Positions 60,238 to 64,000 of a stretch of DNA of 64,000 nt are shown piece after piece (position 1 is the first letter of the stretch; each line of letters starts with the position of its first letter). The position numbers and the translations under genes are program-made. This DNA is from Sulfurovum indicum (GTDB lineage: Bacteria > Campylobacterota > Campylobacteria > Campylobacterales > Sulfurovaceae), in assembly GCF_014931715.1 (NCBI RefSeq), contig NZ_CP063164.1:1488001-1552000 (forward strand). The letters are read 5' to 3'. A model generated the notes under the pieces. That model was not told the origin of the DNA. It saw nothing but the letters and a program-made list of their open reading frames with translations, and did no database searches.

Positions 60238-62058
60238 CTAAAACGGCAATAGACCAAACTTTTTTATAAAAGTTTCATCTATATCAATCAACCCTTTTTG
60301 CTGCAGTCTGTCAAGCACCTCTTTCGTACAAAACGTATCACCTGGCCATTCACGTTTATATCCATCCATTGAATTCTTGTTTGTCGCATCGATCGCAATA
60401 AAGCCTTTGAGCTTAACATCACGCTGGGCATCAATATTATTTACTACACGCCAAATAAGCATATAGGGGTCTGTAATATCATTATTGGCTTGATCTACAA
60501 TAACAAGTACTTTGAGATGGGATTTGAGAACTTTAAGTTCTTTTATGAGCTCACGCATAGAACGCTCTTTTTTCACAGCAATGACACAGACAGGGTTTCT
60601 GGTATGAATCATATACTGTTTAAGCGCAACGATATTACTGTCTATTTGCTGCATCTTTGCTAAAAGCTCAGAATCATCAAGCAGAGCTTCCATCCCGCTT
60701 TCTACTTCATCACCTGTTGCATCGATACCCAGTTTTCCACCAACAAACTGCTTTTTGGATGAGTGGTCCAAATGATCGACGATCCCCTGGGTAATAAGTA
60801 TTTTACTTTTATCCAGTCTATTCAGAATATATTTGACAAGCTCTTCAAAATCTTCCAGTTCAGGTGCATCTTCTGCTACAAAAACTGCATGCTTGACAAA
60901 GCTCATCTGTCCTACACCCCAGAATGCATGCATGAACTGCTGAGCATGCCCCGGATAGAGTGTTTTCATCTTGGCAAGAATAAGGTTGTGAAAAACACCG
61001 TTTTCCGGCATATTGTAATCGATAAGATCAGGAGCCATCGGTTTTAGCATCGGCAGAAATACCCGTTCGGTCGCCCACCCCATATATTTATCCTCAAGCG
61101 GTGGCTTCCCTACAACTGTTGCGGCAAAGACCGGCTCTTTTTTCATGGTAATGGTCTCTACTTCCATAACGGGGAACGGCTCTTTGAGTGTATAGTACCC
61201 GGTATGATCACCGAACGGTCCTTCTATCTCCATCTTTTCCGGATCAACAAAACCTTCAATAACAATATCTACATCTCTTGGAATGTAAATATCGTTGGTG
61301 ATCGACTTGACAAGCTGAGCATTTTTGTTCCTTACGAAACCATAAAGAAGCATTTCAAACATTCCATGCGGCATCGGTGCCTGCCCACACCAAATATAGA
61401 GCGGATCTCCACCGATAGCAACGGTCACAGGCATCTTCTTGCCGGCTCTTTGGTACTGGTCAAAAAAGTGTGAGGCATCTTTATGGATCTGCCAGTGCAT
61501 TCCCAGTCTGTTACTGTCATACTGCTGCAAACGGTACATACCGAGGTTCTGCATTGAACCATCCAGACTCTGGGTATAGACCTGTCCCATTGTAATGAAT
61601 GGGCCTCCATCCTCTTCCCATGTTTTTAGAACAGGCAATCTGTCAAGATCAACCTCTTCTTTTGGAATAATGATCTCCTGACACTCTCCTCTGAACTTCA
61701 AACGTTTGGGAAAGACATTTTTGAGTGAAAAGAGTTTGGGAACCATAGCAAGTTTCGCTTTGAAAGTCTTAGGCGGTTTCAGCTTGAGAAGTTCACCAAT
61801 CCCTTCTGCCACCTCATCAGGATGTTTGTCAAAGATCTTCTCTGTGATCTCCTTGTTGGCAAAGATATTCATGAGTACAGGCATATCATACTCTATGCCT
61901 TTTGCTTTGTTGACCGGTTTTGTAAACAATATTGGCCGTGAATCTTCTTTTTTGACCTCTATGTACGCCACATGCGGAATCTCAAGCTCCACATCGAGCG
62001 CTTCGTCAATGATCTTTAAATTGCCGTTGTCTTTGAGCCACTGGATGACATCCTGCAT
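60238..62058 (-). CDS. UbiD family decarboxylase, probable menaquinone biosynthesis
   Basis: 606 residues: UbiD core with PFITMGQVYTQSLDGSMQNL, GMYRLQQYDSNRLGMHWQIH, GPFGDHTGYYTLKEPFPVME, and late ALKQYMIHTRNPVCVIAVKK and FIAIDATNKNSMDGYKREWP. UbiD enzymes use prenylated FMN to decarboxylate aromatic acids. The long version seen in this phylum is assigned to the futalosine menaquinone pathway. No other menaquinone gene is in the window. Confidence 0.88.
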   Translation of the reverse strand: MQDVIQWLKDNGNLKIIDEALDVELEIPHVAYIEVKKEDSRPILFTKPVNKAKGIEYDMPVLMNIFANKEITEKIFDKHPDEVAEGIGELLKLKPPKTFKAKLAMVPKLFSLKNVFPKRLKFRGECQEIIIPKEEVDLDRLPVLKTWEEDGGPFITMGQVYTQSLDGSMQNLGMYRLQQYDSNRLGMHWQIHKDASHFFDQYQRAGKKMPVTVAIGGDPLYIWCGQAPMPHGMFEMLLYGFVRNKNAQLVKSITNDIYIPRDVDIVIEGFVDPEKMEIEGPFGDHTGYYTLKEPFPVMEVETITMKKEPVFAATVVGKPPLEDKYMGWATERVFLPMLKPMAPDLIDYNMPENGVFHNLILAKMKTLYPGHAQQFMHAFWGVGQMSFVKHAVFVAEDAPELEDFEELVKYILNRLDKSKILITQGIVDHLDHSSKKQFVGGKLGIDATGDEVESGMEALLDDSELLAKMQQIDSNIVALKQYMIHTRNPVCVIAVKKERSMRELIKELKVLKSHLKVLVIVDQANNDITDPYMLIWRVVNNIDAQRDVKLKGFIAIDATNKNSMDGYKREWPGDTFCTKEVLDRLQQKGLIDIDETFIKKFGLLPF

Positions 62059-62116
62059 ACTGTTCCCCTGTATAAATATAGGGAAGATTATAGCGAAAAA
62101 GGAGTTATAGACTTAT

Positions 62117-62381
62117 GGGCACCTCTAATAACCCCATACGCCCATAATGGGTTTTGCAGATGTGAGATTTTGCAAGAGGCTTTCAAGTCCTAGCCAAAGC
62201 TAAGACGATGGAAGCATCTTGTGAAAGATCGCGTCTGCAAAGCCCACCCTTTGGGCAATGCCGGCTTTGCCCTATACGGCGTTACACTTTTTCGACTTAG
62301 CTACGGCTAGGTCTGTAAAGTGTGCCTTGCCTAGAACAAAGCCGGCAATGTTATGAGCATATGGGGTTATTAGAGGTGCCC
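62117..62381. mobile_element. MITE, copy 2 (22-bp TIRs, TTAT target duplication)
   Basis: 265 bp, identical to the copy at 39132 except for one missing C in a C-run and one G/A difference found by eye. TIRs GGGCACCTCTAATAACCCC are perfect, TTAT flanks both sides (62113-62116, 62382-62385). It lies between the UbiD-type gene and hemC, 60 bases upstream of the former's start and in its probable promoter region. Confidence 0.93.
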
Positions 62382-62440
62382 TTATACTGATCCTTGAAAA
62401 ACAGATACGATACAGCTATACTTTACTCTGCGGTAAAGTA

Positions 62441-63403
62441 TTACAGCCTCTCCGGCATCTCATCTTTAAAGGCACTCTTCTCAGCATTTTCAAGAATATC
62501 AAGCGCACCTTTTTCTATCATGTTCTGGGCCAGCTGGTCACCGATAATATCAGCTTCATCAAGCGGTGCAGTAAGATATTCATGGAGAATGTGCGTACCG
62601 TCAGGATAGCCGATCATCGCTCTGACAGAAAGAGTCTGAGCCTCCTCATCGATAGTAGCATTAACAGCAACCGGTGCGGAACAGCCTGCTCCAATAACAG
62701 AGATGAAGTCACGCTCTACTTTGGTACAGATAAAAGTCGGCTCATGGTTCAAGCTCATAGCGATCTCTCTAACTCTGTCGTTGTTCGCCACTATCTCTAT
62801 GCCAAGTGCCGCCTGTCCCATTGGTGGGATGAAAAAATCAAGCTTTTCTGTATACGGAATATCTTTTAGCAGATCAAGTCTTTTAAGACCTATATAGGCA
62901 AGAATAATCGCATCATACTGTCCCTCTTTCAGTTTTCGCAAACGCGTATTGACATTGCCTCTGAGGTCTTTAACCTTAAGATCAGGGCGCTTCTCAAGCA
63001 GTTGCATACGGCGTCTGAGACTTGTTGTTCCTACTACTGCACCTTCAGGAAGTTCATCGAGGCTTTTATAGGTATGGGATAAAAAAACATCACTCTGGTC
63101 CTGACGCTCTGTAATGGCACAAAGTTCCAACCCTTCAGGGATGTAAGTCGGTACATCTTTAAGTGAGTGTACTGCCAGATGTGCATTTCCCGCAAGCATC
63201 TCATCTTCAAGTTCTTTTGTAAAGTGCCCTTTACCTCCAACCAGTGCCAGCGGTCTGTCAAGGATCCTGTCCCCTTTTGAAGTGATCTCATTAAGCTTAA
63301 CCGTAATCTCCGGGAAATCTCTCTCTATTCTCTCTTTAATGTGATACGCCTGCCAGAGTGCCAATGCACTCGCGCGTGTTGCAATGATCAGTGTTTCCAA
63401 CAA
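62441..63403 (-). CDS. hemC: Hydroxymethylbilane synthase
   Basis: 320 residues: ATRASALALWQAYHIKERIE, HSLKDVPTYIPEGLELCAIT, GTTSLRRRMQLLEKRPDLKV, LRGNVNTRLRKLKEGQYDAI, and the dipyrromethane-binding Cys in VIGAGCSAPVAVNATID. Joins four porphobilinogens in haem synthesis. Full length. Confidence 0.97.
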   Translation of the reverse strand: MLETLIIATRASALALWQAYHIKERIERDFPEITVKLNEITSKGDRILDRPLALVGGKGHFTKELEDEMLAGNAHLAVHSLKDVPTYIPEGLELCAITERQDQSDVFLSHTYKSLDELPEGAVVGTTSLRRRMQLLEKRPDLKVKDLRGNVNTRLRKLKEGQYDAIILAYIGLKRLDLLKDIPYTEKLDFFIPPMGQAALGIEIVANNDRVREIAMSLNHEPTFICTKVERDFISVIGAGCSAPVAVNATIDEEAQTLSVRAMIGYPDGTHILHEYLTAPLDEADIIGDQLAQNMIEKGALDILENAEKSAFKDEMPERL

Positions 63404-63513
63404 TATTCTCCCTTCCTCGTGCGTTTGGAACCGCTTCCACCATACAAAAGGAGCTTTTTAGAATGAATAGCATACCAACACTCTTCACTCTTCACTCCTC
63501 ACTTGTAAGAAGT
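63404..63513 (-). repeat. Intergenic repeat with tandem GAGTGAA tract
   Basis: On the minus strand: GTGAGGAGTGAAGAGTGAAG tandem units, then GTTGGTATGCTATTCATTCT and AAAAAGCTCC, matching the layout near 58120. No gene seen. Confidence 0.45.
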
Positions 63514-64000
63514 TTACTTTACAAGCTTCTTGTATCCGTCTCTCATCTTATCCCACTGGCCGTCAATATAGACTGTCGGTGTACCATTAACCATCATTCT
63601 TCCTGCTGCTGATTCATCTGCCTTCATCGCATCTTTAACCTCTTTGGCATCGATCTTCGCAGCAGTGATCTCATATCCTGTCTGTTTCTTGATTGCTGAA
63701 AGTACTTTTTTTGTATCCTTCTCATTAGGACTGATCTTCAGTGTATACATCTTTTCAACAATATCTGTTTTACCCTCTTTTTGCGCTACATGCATCACAC
63801 GTGTCAAAATATCTGAAACGGGGTGGATTCTTCTTAACGGAAGATGATAATAATACACTGAGATCACCTCAGGATGCTCTTTGGCCGCTTTAAAAATTTC
63901 AGGTACTACTTCCTGGCAAAAAGGACACATCGGGTCTGAAAATACCAATATCTTGTGCTTGGCATCTTTATTCCCGAAAAGAAGATGTGCATCATCATAT
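63514..64000 (-). CDS. DsbA-like thiol:disulfide protein, 5' end outside the window
   Basis: The visible 160 or so C-terminal residues hold a thioredoxin-type active site VFSDPMCPFCQEV, a helical insertion, and the cis-Pro region MVNGTPTVYIDGQWD. The frame is open to the window edge (LLFGNKDAKHKILVFSDP), so the signal peptide is missing. A periplasmic DsbA/DsbG-like oxidase or isomerase; which one cannot be told. Confidence 0.82.
   Translation of the reverse strand, partial: YDDAHLLFGNKDAKHKILVFSDPMCPFCQEVVPEIFKAAKEHPEVISVYYYHLPLRRIHPVSDILTRVMHVAQKEGKTDIVEKMYTLKISPNEKDTKKVLSAIKKQTGYEITAAKIDAKEVKDAMKADESAAGRMMVNGTPTVYIDGQWDKMRDGYKKLVK

Noticed and set aside
1-64000. tRNA or rRNA genes
   Set aside because: No cloverleaf with a GGTTC-type T arm or conserved rRNA segment was recognised by reading the gaps; a covariance-model search would be needed to exclude short RNAs.

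Overview
The window looks like chromosome from a member of the Campylobacterota, closest in feel to the Sulfurovum-type marine and hydrothermal epsilonproteobacteria. The reasons are the gene content and order: a UbiD-type decarboxylase of the menaquinone pathway, PerR next to AhpC, dapA - enoyl-reductase-like SDR - pgsA, a membrane-anchored MurF preceded by an alpha/beta hydrolase, RseP, a single-PDZ site-2 protease, and AT-rich intergenic DNA with sigma70 TATAAT boxes. No rRNA, tRNA or CRISPR array was recognised.

Layout. 1-12 kb: the end of an RND efflux pump, a membrane sulfatase of the LTA-synthase type, a biotin carboxylase, an AraC/GyrI regulator followed by a DevABC-like ABC efflux operon, a very glycine-rich surface lipoprotein and a divergent orphan response regulator. 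12-20.5 kb: a PhnA protein, a TlpA-like thioredoxin, then a cargo segment carrying a large secreted family 9 glycoside hydrolase. This segment lies between a duplicated 3' end of a fructosamine-kinase gene and the intact gene. An orphan MoxR ATPase with a small RHH-like protein follows.

20.5-29 kb is the accessory heart of the window. A REP-associated tyrosine transposase (RAYT) gene appears to have lost its HUH active-site segment. It sits among four copies of a palindromic REP, with a RelE/HigB-type toxin-antitoxin pair and a 232-bp near-perfect duplication of the RAYT 5' end. Next come AT-rich unknown genes, a second REP family with a decayed RAYT, a complete IS3-family (IS407-like) element with a 4-bp target duplication and an A7 frameshift site, a possible HEPN protein, and a secreted trypsin-like protease.

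29-40 kb: a fused TRAP permease directly downstream of a second toxin-antitoxin pair, then a cell-envelope cluster (MurF, alpha/beta hydrolase, two L,D-transpeptidase-like proteins, flavoprotein), a small c-type cytochrome and a C40 peptidase. 40-64 kb is mostly housekeeping: RuvA, MurJ, CysS, PyrD, M16 peptidase, DapA, SDR, PgsA, porin, FeoBA with a Fur box, a Cu/Zn-type permease, RseP, YggS, PerR/AhpC, the UbiD-type enzyme, HemC and a truncated DsbA-like protein.

Two almost identical 265/266-bp elements (39132-39397 and 62117-62381) have 22-bp perfect terminal inverted repeats, TTAT target duplications, no ORF and strong internal secondary structure: a MITE family. The most unusual systems are the REP/RAYT/toxin-antitoxin composite, the MITE pair, and the glycoside-hydrolase cargo bracketed by a partial gene duplication.
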